Source: an uncultured Peptococcaceae bacterium
GTDB lineage: Bacteria; Bacillota; Peptococcia; Peptococcales; Peptococcaceae
Length of the DNA stretch: 11,955 nt
Direction of reading: 5' to 3'
NCBI GenBank assembly: GCA_900553245.1
Contig: USCP01000034.1
Location: 1 to 11,955 of the forward strand
Shown here: one piece after another, positions 6,658 to 11,955 of the stretch
Layout: each line of letters begins with the position of its first letter
Position numbering within the stretch: the stretch's first letter is position 1
Notes under the pieces: model-generated
Seen by the model: only the letters and a program-made list of their open reading frames with translations
Databases searched by the model: none
What the model was told of the DNA's origin: nothing
Position numbers and translations under genes: made by a program

Positions 6658-8340
6658 TTATTCATCCTGTAAAGGGTCTCTCATTACCGCACCGGTACTT
6701 GCAGAAGTCACTAAATATGCATAGCGACGCAAATAAGAGTTTGCGATTAAGTCACGCTTTGGCGTCACACGAGCCGCACGACGCGCTTCCACCTCTTCAT
6801 CACTCAAACGCACAGAAAGCTTACGGTTTGGAATATCAATATCGATGATATCTCCATCAACCAATAATCCGAGTGGACCACCCTCTGCTGCTTCCGGAGA
6901 AATATGTCCGATGCAAGCCCCAGCAGTACCACCGGAGAAGCGACCGTCGGTTAAAAGTGCCACTTCTTTACCTAATCCTGCACCAATCAATGCAGCAGTA
7001 GGAGAAAGCATTTCTTTCATCCCAGGACCACCCTTAGGGCCTTCATAACGAATAACTACAACATCACCAGAATGAATTTCATTGCCGGTAATTGCTGCAA
7101 AGGCTTCTTCTTCGGAATTATATACGCGAGCAGGACCGGAGTGTTGCAGCATTTCCTTCGCAACACCGCCCTGTTTTACAACCGCACCATCCGGTGCAAG
7201 ATTCCCAACAAGCACCGCCAAGCCACCGGTTTCGGAATATGCATGATCAAAATCATGGATGATTTCACGATTTTTAACCACCGCACCGGCAACATTTTCA
7301 GCGACGGTTTTGCCGGTAACGGTCATCAACGAACCATCAATCTTGCCAGCATCCAACAATTGCTTCATCAACGCCGGAATGCCCCCAGCTTCATGCAATT
7401 CATTGATATGCTGGGTACTAGAAGGACTTAACTTACTTAATTGTGGTGTACTATTTGCAATACGATCAAAATCTTCCAAAGTAATCTTCACATTGGCTTG
7501 GTTTGCAATAGCCATCAAATGAAGCACCGTATTGGTAGAACCACCGATTGCCATATCAACAGTAATTGCATTCAAAAAAGCTTCTCGGGTGAAGATATCA
7601 CGCGCAGTAATATCTCGTTCTACCATTTCCATCACTTGCTTCCCAGCCTTACGTGCCAATGCTTTACGCGCACCATAAGGCGCTGGAATAGTCCCGTTAC
7701 CAGGAAGTGCTAAACCAAGCGCTTCTGCCAAACAGTTAATTGTATTAGCTGTATACATCCCTGCGCAAGAGCCACAGGTTTGACAAGCGGTTTCTTCCAT
7801 TTCCGTCAATGTTTGTTCATCAATCTTACCGGAAGTATACGCACCAACAGCTTCAAAGCCACCCATGGTTAAGTCACTATCTTGACCATTGTAGCGCCCC
7901 GGTAACATTGGGCCACCACTCACATACACGCATGGCACATTTAAGCGCGCTGCTGCCATCAACATCCCAGGAACGATTTTATCGCAGTTCCCAATCAAAA
8001 CAAGACCATCAAATTTATAAGCCATATACATTGATTCGATGGAATCAGCAATCAACTCACGCGTTGCAAGAGAATAATTCATCCCTGAGTGGTTCATCGC
8101 AATCCCATCACAAAGGCCAATGGCAGGAAATTCCATAGGTGTGCCGCCAGCACCTAAAACGCCAGCTTTTACCGCACGTGCAATCTCATCTAAATGAAAG
8201 TGTCCCGGAATTACTTCATTTTGAGCATTAACAATACCAATTAACGGCTTTTTCAAGTCATCCGAAGTGTAGCCCATCGCATAAAACAAAGAGCGGTGTG
8301 GTGCACGTGCAGGACCTTTTTTTACTTGATCACTTCTCAT
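6658..8340 (-). CDS. ilvD: Dihydroxy-acid dehydratase
   Basis: The product has 560 residues, the normal length for IlvD/EDD enzymes. It dehydrates 2,3-dihydroxy-isovalerate and 2,3-dihydroxy-3-methylvalerate to 2-keto acids, the third common step of valine and isoleucine synthesis, in the cytoplasm. Iron-sulfur cluster signatures are clear: GNCDK with Cys119 and CQTCGSC with Cys186, Cys189 and Cys192. The third ligand position seen in plant-type [2Fe-2S] enzymes is HFHL here, without Cys. Further family blocks include ALPGNGT (about 211-217), DMAIGGSTNT and DGRFSGGT near the C-terminus. The N-terminus MRSDQVKKGPARAPHRSL matches family members, so the ATG at 8340 is chosen over upstream in-frame TTG and ATG codons. 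A GGAG site is 12 nt upstream. It lies 37 nt after the phosphoribosyltransferase gene. Confidence 0.96.
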   Translation of the reverse strand: MRSDQVKKGPARAPHRSLFYAMGYTSDDLKKPLIGIVNAQNEVIPGHFHLDEIARAVKAGVLGAGGTPMEFPAIGLCDGIAMNHSGMNYSLATRELIADSIESMYMAYKFDGLVLIGNCDKIVPGMLMAAARLNVPCVYVSGGPMLPGRYNGQDSDLTMGGFEAVGAYTSGKIDEQTLTEMEETACQTCGSCAGMYTANTINCLAEALGLALPGNGTIPAPYGARKALARKAGKQVMEMVERDITARDIFTREAFLNAITVDMAIGGSTNTVLHLMAIANQANVKITLEDFDRIANSTPQLSKLSPSSTQHINELHEAGGIPALMKQLLDAGKIDGSLMTVTGKTVAENVAGAVVKNREIIHDFDHAYSETGGLAVLVGNLAPDGAVVKQGGVAKEMLQHSGPARVYNSEEEAFAAITGNEIHSGDVVVIRYEGPKGGPGMKEMLSPTAALIGAGLGKEVALLTDGRFSGGTAGACIGHISPEAAEGGPLGLLVDGDIIDIDIPNRKLSVRLSDEEVEARRAARVTPKRDLIANSYLRRYAYLVTSASTGAVMRDPLQDE

Positions 8341-8377
8341 AAGACATCTCATCTCCAAATAAAATTAAATACAAAAA

Positions 8378-8953
8378 TTAAAGCGGTTCACCATCTGCTG
8401 AAAACAATGGTAATGACAGTAAGTAAGATTTATCAATATATTGGTCGCTTTCCTCCACGCCAAATCCATGACGAATAATGCTCGCTTCACCAACCACATA
8501 ACCACCAAGCGCAGTGGTTAAATCCGCTAATGCACTCATAGTTGTACCACGCAGCACCACGTCATCGACCAATAACACGCGCTTATTTGCGATATAGTCG
8601 GCATCATCCTTTGATAAATAGAGGCGCTTAAAATGTTCTTCATCATCTCTATGCTCGACAACCTGAATCGCAACAGCATCGTCCATATACGCCTTTGCAC
8701 TCTTTCTGGCAACAACAAATCGTTCTTTTCCGGATAACAATGTCATTGCATAAGCCAGAGAAATCCCCTGAATTTCTTCAGTGAGGATACAATCAAAATC
8801 AGGCGCCTTCTCTAATAACTCAGCTGCAGCATCTTGAATCAAAGCTACATCATTATAAGCAATAAATAGAGGTATCCAGGTATCCTCATCGATTTGATAC
8901 AAAGAAAGCCGACGTTTGTGTCCCGAAATTTCAACTTCGTGAAATTTTTTCAT
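8378..8953 (-). CDS. Type I phosphoribosyltransferase (adenine/xanthine-PRT-like)
   Basis: The product has 191 residues and is cytoplasmic. The PRPP-binding signature RVLLVDDVVLRGTT is at residues 125-138, typical of type I phosphoribosyltransferases that join PRPP to a base. Length and the TEEIQGISLAYAM segment (58-70), followed by VVARKSAKAYM, resemble the adenine/xanthine PRT group. However, the protein is divergent in its first 50 residues and lacks a recognisable standard Apt N-terminus, so I do not assign a base or gene symbol. A PRT-domain regulator is an alternative. The ATG at 8953 has a GGGAGGG site 6-7 nt upstream. It is the first gene of a two-gene operon with ilvD and has a good promoter. 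Confidence 0.8.
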   Translation of the reverse strand: MKKFHEVEISGHKRRLSLYQIDEDTWIPLFIAYNDVALIQDAAAELLEKAPDFDCILTEEIQGISLAYAMTLLSGKERFVVARKSAKAYMDDAVAIQVVEHRDDEEHFKRLYLSKDDADYIANKRVLLVDDVVLRGTTMSALADLTTALGGYVVGEASIIRHGFGVEESDQYIDKSYLLSLPLFSADGEPL

Positions 8954-8981
8954 TGTAAACCCTCCCTTACTGTATGTTACA

Positions 8982-9010
8982 ACTATATCAAATTACATCA
9001 AAGAGTGCAA
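8982..9010 (-). promoter_or_regulatory. Sigma-70-type promoter of the phosphoribosyltransferase-ilvD operon
   Basis: On the minus strand TTGCAC (9005-9010) and TATAGT (8982-8987) are separated by 17 nt, a near-consensus housekeeping promoter. The -10 ends 28 nt before the phosphoribosyltransferase ATG, leaving a leader just long enough for the ribosome binding site. There is no room after it for a T-box or leader peptide of the kind that often controls ilv genes. Confidence 0.65.
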
Positions 9011-9073
9011 TTTTATTCATAAACAATCGCTAAATATGTATTATGGATGTATATCACAAAATTTTTATACAAC

Positions 9074-9105
9074 AAAAAAGGTGTATCGAATAATCGATAC
9101 ACCTT
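9074..9105 (-). terminator. Terminator of the dsr cluster
   Basis: A perfect 12-bp inverted repeat (9078-9089 with 9094-9105) has a 4-nt loop. Read on the minus strand it runs into six U. It lies 38 nt downstream of the dsrC stop codon and closes the dsr transcription unit. Confidence 0.92.
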
Positions 9106-9143
9106 ATAACTGACTAAGCAGTTTTCCAAATTAAACGTATAAA

Positions 9144-9461
9144 TTATACGCAACCGGTTGGTTTTGGAAGACCAGCGATTTTGCATGCACCCTTAGCTGG
9201 GCCAGATGGGAAGAGATCGTAGATTTCCTTAAGGGAGAAACCAGATTCTTTGGTCATCTTACGTACCATTGGAGCGATACCATATTCATTGTAGTAGTCC
9301 TTAAGGTAGTTGATGAGCTTCCAGTGTTCTTCGGTAAGTTCGCTAACGCCTTCGGAATCAGCCAAGAACTTAGCAACATCTTCAGTCCAGTCGTCGAGAC
9401 TTACTAAGAAACCGTCTTCGTCGACTTCAACAGCTTTACCATTTACTTCGATTTCTGGCAT
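9144..9461 (-). CDS. dsrC: DsrC sulfur-carrier protein
   Basis: The product has 105 residues, the normal DsrC length. DsrC carries sulfur from sulfite reduction by DsrAB as a trisulfide that the membrane complex DsrMKJOP reduces. The conserved flexible C-terminal arm is intact: Cys93 and the penultimate Cys104 are separated by ten residues in CKIAGLPKPTGC. Both cysteines are needed for the trisulfide, so this is a functional DsrC and not a TusE-like or single-Cys relative. Other family segments are APMVRKM and FPSGPAKGACK. The start is the ATG at 9461 (MPEIEV...), which has GAGGTG (9469-9474) 7 nt upstream; a GTG at 9476 is in frame but has no site. That ribosome binding site overlaps the stop codon of the preceding small gene, so the two are translationally coupled. 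Confidence 0.97.
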   Translation of the reverse strand: MPEIEVNGKAVEVDEDGFLVSLDDWTEDVAKFLADSEGVSELTEEHWKLINYLKDYYNEYGIAPMVRKMTKESGFSLKEIYDLFPSGPAKGACKIAGLPKPTGCV

Positions 9462-9468
9462 TGATAAG

Positions 9469-9474
9469 CACCTC
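9469..9474 (-). promoter_or_regulatory. Ribosome binding site of dsrC overlapping the upstream stop codon
   Basis: GAGGTG on the minus strand is 7 nt from the dsrC ATG. Its first bases are part of the TGA stop (9473-9475) of the 66-residue ORF. This decides the dsrC start at 9461 and implies that ribosomes finishing the small ORF can restart on dsrC. Confidence 0.75.
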
Positions 9475-9673
9475 ACAATTTAAATTTGTCATATTTATGT
9501 TTTGGATCCACAAAGCCAGGATATTCAACCAAATAGTCTTTCAACATATCAGTAGCAAGTTTAAGACCGTCAATCTGACCCATCTTAAAATCGCTTAACT
9601 TAGAGTCGGAAATTTCACGAATCAAATCATCGCAAAAGTTCAACCATTCGTTGCAATCGTCCATTAGTGCCAT
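9473..9673 (-). CDS. Uncharacterised 66-residue protein between dsrD and dsrC
   Basis: I do not recognise this family. The product has 66 residues with no signal peptide or membrane segment, so it should be cytoplasmic. The N-terminal half is acidic and amphipathic-helical in appearance, with two cysteines six residues apart (Cys7, Cys14) around Trp10. The last ten residues form a basic, aromatic tail (KHKYDKFKL). Acidic residues number 14 against 9 basic. The ATG at 9673 has a near-perfect AAAGGAG site 6 nt upstream (9680-9686), and the gene's stop overlaps the dsrC ribosome binding site, so it is a real, coupled gene. Its position between dsrD and dsrC suggests a role with DsrC or DsrAB, such as a chaperone, regulator or thiol partner; that is inference only. 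Confidence 0.8.
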   Translation of the reverse strand: MALMDDCNEWLNFCDDLIREISDSKLSDFKMGQIDGLKLATDMLKDYLVEYPGFVDPKHKYDKFKL

Positions 9674-9690
9674 GTGTAGCTCCTTTACAT

Positions 9691-9699
9691 ATTATATCA
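9691..9699 (-). promoter_or_regulatory. Extended -10 promoter for the small ORF and dsrC
   Basis: On the minus strand the sequence reads TGATATAAT, a perfect TATAAT (9691-9696) preceded by the TGn extension. No good -35 hexamer lies 16-18 nt upstream, but extended -10 promoters do not need one. Transcription would start near 9684, placing the AGGAG ribosome binding site at the extreme 5' end of the message. Confidence 0.5.
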
Positions 9700-9718
9700 T
9701 TAGAATTCATTAAATGAA

Positions 9719-9770
9719 AGCGGTTTTCAGAAAAATTCAAAAAGTTTATTTAAGAAATTCGAAAACCGCT
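9719..9770 (-). terminator. Long hairpin between dsrD and the small ORF (partial terminator or mRNA-stabilising element)
   Basis: A perfect 10-bp stem (9719-9728 with 9761-9770) encloses a 32-nt AT-rich loop that can itself pair partly. Read on the minus strand the stem is followed by a short, interrupted U-rich stretch, so it is a weak terminator at best. It could let part of the dsrABD transcript stop, or protect its 3' end, before the separate promoter for the small ORF and dsrC. Confidence 0.55.
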
Positions 9771-9807
9771 ATCAATTCAAATCAAACTACTCTTCTGAGC
9801 GAAAGAA

Positions 9808-10023
9808 TTAGGAATTCTTTACGTTTTCAGGAAGAGTTACATAGGAAGTCCCGAGATAGAGATATTCAATCTTCCCAGCGTTGGCCAAGTCGGCAACAAC
9901 AGCATCGATATCACGTTTTTTCACACCGATAGCGTCCGCGATTTGACGGTTTTTAGCTTTATCTACGGTGCCGAGGAATTCGAGCACTTTCGCTTCGAGT
10001 TCTTCTTTAGTGAAGTCAGCCAT
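9808..10023 (-). CDS. dsrD: DsrD, winged-helix activator of sulfite reductase
   Basis: The product has 71 residues, slightly shorter than the typical 75-80. It has the DsrD layout: an N-terminal helix (FTKEELEAKVLEFL), the KAKNRQIADAIGVKKRDIDAVVADLANAGKIEYLYLGTSYVTL winged-helix core written as helix-turn-helix (about 21-49) and then a beta wing. DsrD has been shown to be an allosteric activator of DsrAB sulfite reduction; its presence marks a reductive rather than sulfur-oxidising dsr set. The ATG at 10023 has AAAGGAG 8 nt upstream. It follows dsrB after 43 nt on the same strand. The ribosome binding site lies within a possible short hairpin (10028-10048). Confidence 0.93.
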   Translation of the reverse strand: MADFTKEELEAKVLEFLGTVDKAKNRQIADAIGVKKRDIDAVVADLANAGKIEYLYLGTSYVTLPENVKNS

Positions 10024-10027
10024 TATG

Positions 10028-10048
10028 ACATCTCCTTTCGACAGATGT
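10028..10048 (-). promoter_or_regulatory. Small hairpin around the dsrD ribosome binding site
   Basis: The 6-base repeats 10028-10033 and 10043-10048 are complementary with a 9-nt loop. Most of the dsrD AAAGGAG site lies in the loop and at the base of the stem. A 6-bp AU-rich stem is weak, so any effect on translation would be modest. Confidence 0.25.
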
Positions 10049-10066
10049 TACAGGGCTAAACCAAAA

Positions 10067-11155
10067 TTACATGGTTTCAACTGCGTCAGTAAATTTGAAG
10101 TTAGAAGTAGAACGGAAGGTCTTCACGGAGAAGGTGAAGTCGTCGATATGCTTATCGGTGAATTCGAGGCCGGAAATTTCAAAGAATTTTTCCCAACCAA
10201 TACGTTCTACCCATTCACCGTAACGTTCACCAGGAAGAGCATTTTCAACCCAGATTTCTACCAAATGCTTGATAGTGTTAACGAGGGTTGGCCATCTTGG
10301 TGGTTCGTTAGGGATGTAAGGAACAACGAGCTTGGAGAAAGCAGGGCCCTTACGGGTGTTAGAAACTTTACCACCAACGAAGATGGAGAGACCGTCGTGT
10401 TCTGGGTCTGCGATTGGGAGTGCAGGGCATACGGAGAAGCAGTTACCGCAGTACATGCACTTTTCTTCGTTAATAGTAACGGATTTCTTCTTAGGGTTTG
10501 GACGAATTGCACCTACAGGGCAAGCAGCTACCAAGTTAGGGATTTCGCAAGAGTCAGCAACAGCTTCGTCAATTACTTGAGGAATAGTTCTGTGCATACC
10601 TACGAAAGAAATGTCGGAGCAGTGTACAGCACCGCACATGTTCAAGCAGCAAGCCATGGAGATTTTCAATTGAGCTGGAAGGTCATCGCGCTTAAAGTAG
10701 TCATAGAGTTCGTCCATAACAACTTTAACAGTACCAGAAGCGTCAGTAGCAGCACTGTGGCAGTGTACCCAACCTTGAGTATGAAGCATATTACGCAAGG
10801 AATGACCAGTACCACCAACAGGGAAGCCGTAAGCTTCTACTTCTTCGATGATCTTATCTACGTTCGCTTCTTCAGTAGTCAAGAATTCGATAGAGCAACG
10901 AGTAGTAAAACGAAGATGACCTTCGCAGTACTTATCAGCTAAATCAGCGAACCAACGAATGGATTCGGTAGAGAGCAAACGTGGGGAACCAACACGTACA
11001 GTGTAGAGAGCCCCGTTAGGACCAACGTGCTTTAAAACACCTGGTTTTACTTTTTCGTGATATTGCCATACACCGTAGTTATCTTGGCATACTTTAGGCA
11101 TTTTATCCCAGTAGTGCGGTGGTCCAATATCAGTTGCAGCGTATTGAGACATCAT
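10067..11155 (-). CDS. dsrB: Dissimilatory sulfite reductase beta subunit
   Basis: The product has 362 residues, within the normal range. With DsrA it forms the cytoplasmic alpha2-beta2 sulfite reductase, which reduces sulfite with siroheme and [4Fe-4S] clusters. The siroheme/cluster cysteines are seen at Cys132 (VHCHSAATD) and in ACCLNMCG at Cys169, Cys170 and Cys174. An inserted ferredoxin domain follows, with KCMYCGNCFSVCP carrying Cys233, Cys236, Cys239 and Cys243. The N-terminal DIGPPHY and the RFTTRCSIEFL segment are family-typical. The ATG at 11155 overlaps the dsrA stop by one base (TAATG), with GGAGG 10 nt upstream inside dsrA, so translation is coupled. All expected cysteines are present. 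Confidence 0.98.
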   Translation of the reverse strand: MMSQYAATDIGPPHYWDKMPKVCQDNYGVWQYHEKVKPGVLKHVGPNGALYTVRVGSPRLLSTESIRWFADLADKYCEGHLRFTTRCSIEFLTTEEANVDKIIEEVEAYGFPVGGTGHSLRNMLHTQGWVHCHSAATDASGTVKVVMDELYDYFKRDDLPAQLKISMACCLNMCGAVHCSDISFVGMHRTIPQVIDEAVADSCEIPNLVAACPVGAIRPNPKKKSVTINEEKCMYCGNCFSVCPALPIADPEHDGLSIFVGGKVSNTRKGPAFSKLVVPYIPNEPPRWPTLVNTIKHLVEIWVENALPGERYGEWVERIGWEKFFEISGLEFTDKHIDDFTFSVKTFRSTSNFKFTDAVETM

Positions 11156-11955
11156 TATTCAGCCACCTCCGTTTGATTAAAGTCTTCACCATACCAGTAG
11201 ATATAAGGGTTTTCACGTGGATGCTTAACCATTTGTGGTACTGGCTTCATGTCGATTGCTTTAAGCATGGAGTTCATGCCGAGTCTGTAAATCAATTCAC
11301 CAAGACGTTCACGGGTCTTAGCGTTTTCATCCCACCAGTCCCAAACGCCTTCTACGAATTCTTTGAAGTTTTCGTAGTCATTTTCTTTGTCGAGCTTCAT
11401 GAAAGGTACAACAACCCAGCCCAAGAAAGCAGATTGTACGATAGTGGACTTACCACCGAGAAGGATGGAGCAACCCTTATCATCACCAACATGAAGAGCC
11501 TTTGGCATTACGTTGATGCAGTGCATGCAACGGGTGCAGTTAGCATTGTCGATGGTGATTTCTTTCTTGTCAGCATCGTATTTCATGCAATTGGATGGGC
11601 AACGAGAGATAACAGACTTGATTGGCAAGCCAGCATCTGCGTATTTTGCAACTTCAGCTTGGTCAATCTTGATATCATCTCTCCAAGTACCGATAACCGC
11701 AATGTCGGAACGTGCTACGGAAGATACGCAGTCGTTAGGGCAACCGGACACTTTGATTTTGGACTTGTAAGGCCACATTGGGCGGTGCAATTCCATTTGA
11801 TAGTGTTGGGTTACATTGTAGGTGAAGTCCAAAGTATCGATGCAAGAGAATTCGCAACGACCAGGACCCACGCAGCAGCTTGGAGTTCTGAGGTTAGAAC
11901 CGGAACCACCCAAGTCCCAACCAGCTTCAGAAAGGTCATTGAAGCATGGTTGCAA
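11155..11955 (-). CDS. dsrA: Dissimilatory sulfite reductase alpha subunit, C-terminal part (5' end outside window)
   Basis: The visible 266 residues are the C-terminal part of DsrA; the frame runs off the right edge. Full-length DsrA is roughly 400-440 residues, so about a third is missing by window truncation, not mutation. The siroheme-[4Fe-4S] ligands are intact in the C-x5-C motif (PSCCVGPGRC, visible residues 26-34) and the C-x3-C motif (GCPNDC, 71-76). The ferredoxin domain follows with CPSNC (119-123) and CTRCMHCINVMP (140-151); the Met in the last position is usual for DsrA, whose extra cysteine comes from the upstream CPxxC. It is the catalytic siroheme subunit of sulfite reduction. 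dsrB starts on its stop codon. Confidence 0.97.
   Translation of the reverse strand: MQPCFNDLSEAGWDLGGSGSNLRTPSCCVGPGRCEFSCIDTLDFTYNVTQHYQMELHRPMWPYKSKIKVSGCPNDCVSSVARSDIAVIGTWRDDIKIDQAEVAKYADAGLPIKSVISRCPSNCMKYDADKKEITIDNANCTRCMHCINVMPKALHVGDDKGCSILLGGKSTIVQSAFLGWVVVPFMKLDKENDYENFKEFVEGVWDWWDENAKTRERLGELIYRLGMNSMLKAIDMKPVPQMVKHPRENPYIYWYGEDFNQTEVAE

Noticed and set aside
6845..8138. Several plus-strand open frames opposite ilvD
   Set aside because: All are shadows of the intact ilvD gene, with no ribosome binding sites or plausible protein composition.
8341..8358. Upstream in-frame TTG and ATG starts for ilvD
   Set aside because: The ATG at 8352 directly abuts the GGAG site and cannot use it. 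The family N-terminus MRSDQVKKGPARAPHRS begins at the ATG at 8340.
8954..9073. T-box or leader-peptide attenuator upstream of the phosphoribosyltransferase-ilvD operon
   Set aside because: The leader after the predicted promoter is too short, and no T-box core sequence or run of Val/Leu/Ile codons is seen.
9968..10942. A 324-codon plus-strand open frame opposite dsrB and the start of dsrD
   Set aside because: It is antisense to a clearly intact dsrB with all cofactor cysteines and has no ribosome binding site or recognisable protein. The strong codon bias of dsrB keeps the opposite frame open.
1..11955. CRISPR array, tRNA, rRNA, insertion sequence or prophage signals
   Set aside because: No spaced direct repeats, cloverleaf structures, transposase or phage genes are visible. 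All inverted repeats found sit at gene ends or in the dsr gap.
11953..11955. TTG at the right edge as a start codon for dsrA
   Set aside because: The visible residues begin in the middle of DsrA, just before the C-x5-C siroheme motif, so this codon is an internal Leu and the gene continues outside the window.

Overview
The window comes from a low-GC, strictly anaerobic, sulfite-reducing bacterium, most likely a member of the Bacillota. The evidence is AT-rich intergenic DNA, strong AGGAGG-type ribosome binding sites, U-tract terminators, and a reductive-type dissimilatory sulfite reductase cluster (dsrA, dsrB, dsrD, dsrC). Peptococcaceae-like or Negativicutes-like relatives are possible; the sequence alone does not let me choose. 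All genes are on the minus strand except the first.

Layout in plus coordinates: (a) 1-257 is an AT-rich leader, followed by a plus-strand TIGR01777/YfcH-type NAD(P)-binding epimerase-like protein (258-1166). It ends at a perfect 17-bp bidirectional terminator. (b) A TSUP (TauE/SafE) membrane exporter (1210-1995, minus) lies just downstream of a membrane-anchored DUF4097-like beta-repeat protein (2066-3097, minus). A terminator-like hairpin separates the two and leaves no obvious room for a separate promoter. (c) A three-gene minus-strand operon carries a GT4 glycosyltransferase (to 5369), an OmpR-type response regulator (to 4654) and a sensor histidine kinase (to 3270), followed by a terminator. 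The DUF4097-like gene then has its own tandem promoters. (d) A purine-type phosphoribosyltransferase and ilvD (dihydroxy-acid dehydratase) form a two-gene operon with a good sigma-70-type promoter and a terminator. (e) The dsr cluster runs from the right edge: dsrA (5' part missing), dsrB, dsrD, an unrecognised 66-residue ORF, and dsrC with a strong terminator.

How the genes work together: DsrAB reduces sulfite, DsrD is known to activate DsrAB, and DsrC carries the partly reduced sulfur as a trisulfide between its two C-terminal cysteines. The small ORF is translationally coupled to dsrC. The pair has its own extended -10 promoter behind a long hairpin, so dsrC and the small protein can probably be expressed apart from dsrABD. 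This small protein is the best candidate here for an undescribed component. The glycosyltransferase/two-component/DUF4097 block looks like a cell-envelope sensing module. The TSUP protein could export sulfite or an organosulfonate, but its substrate cannot be read from sequence.
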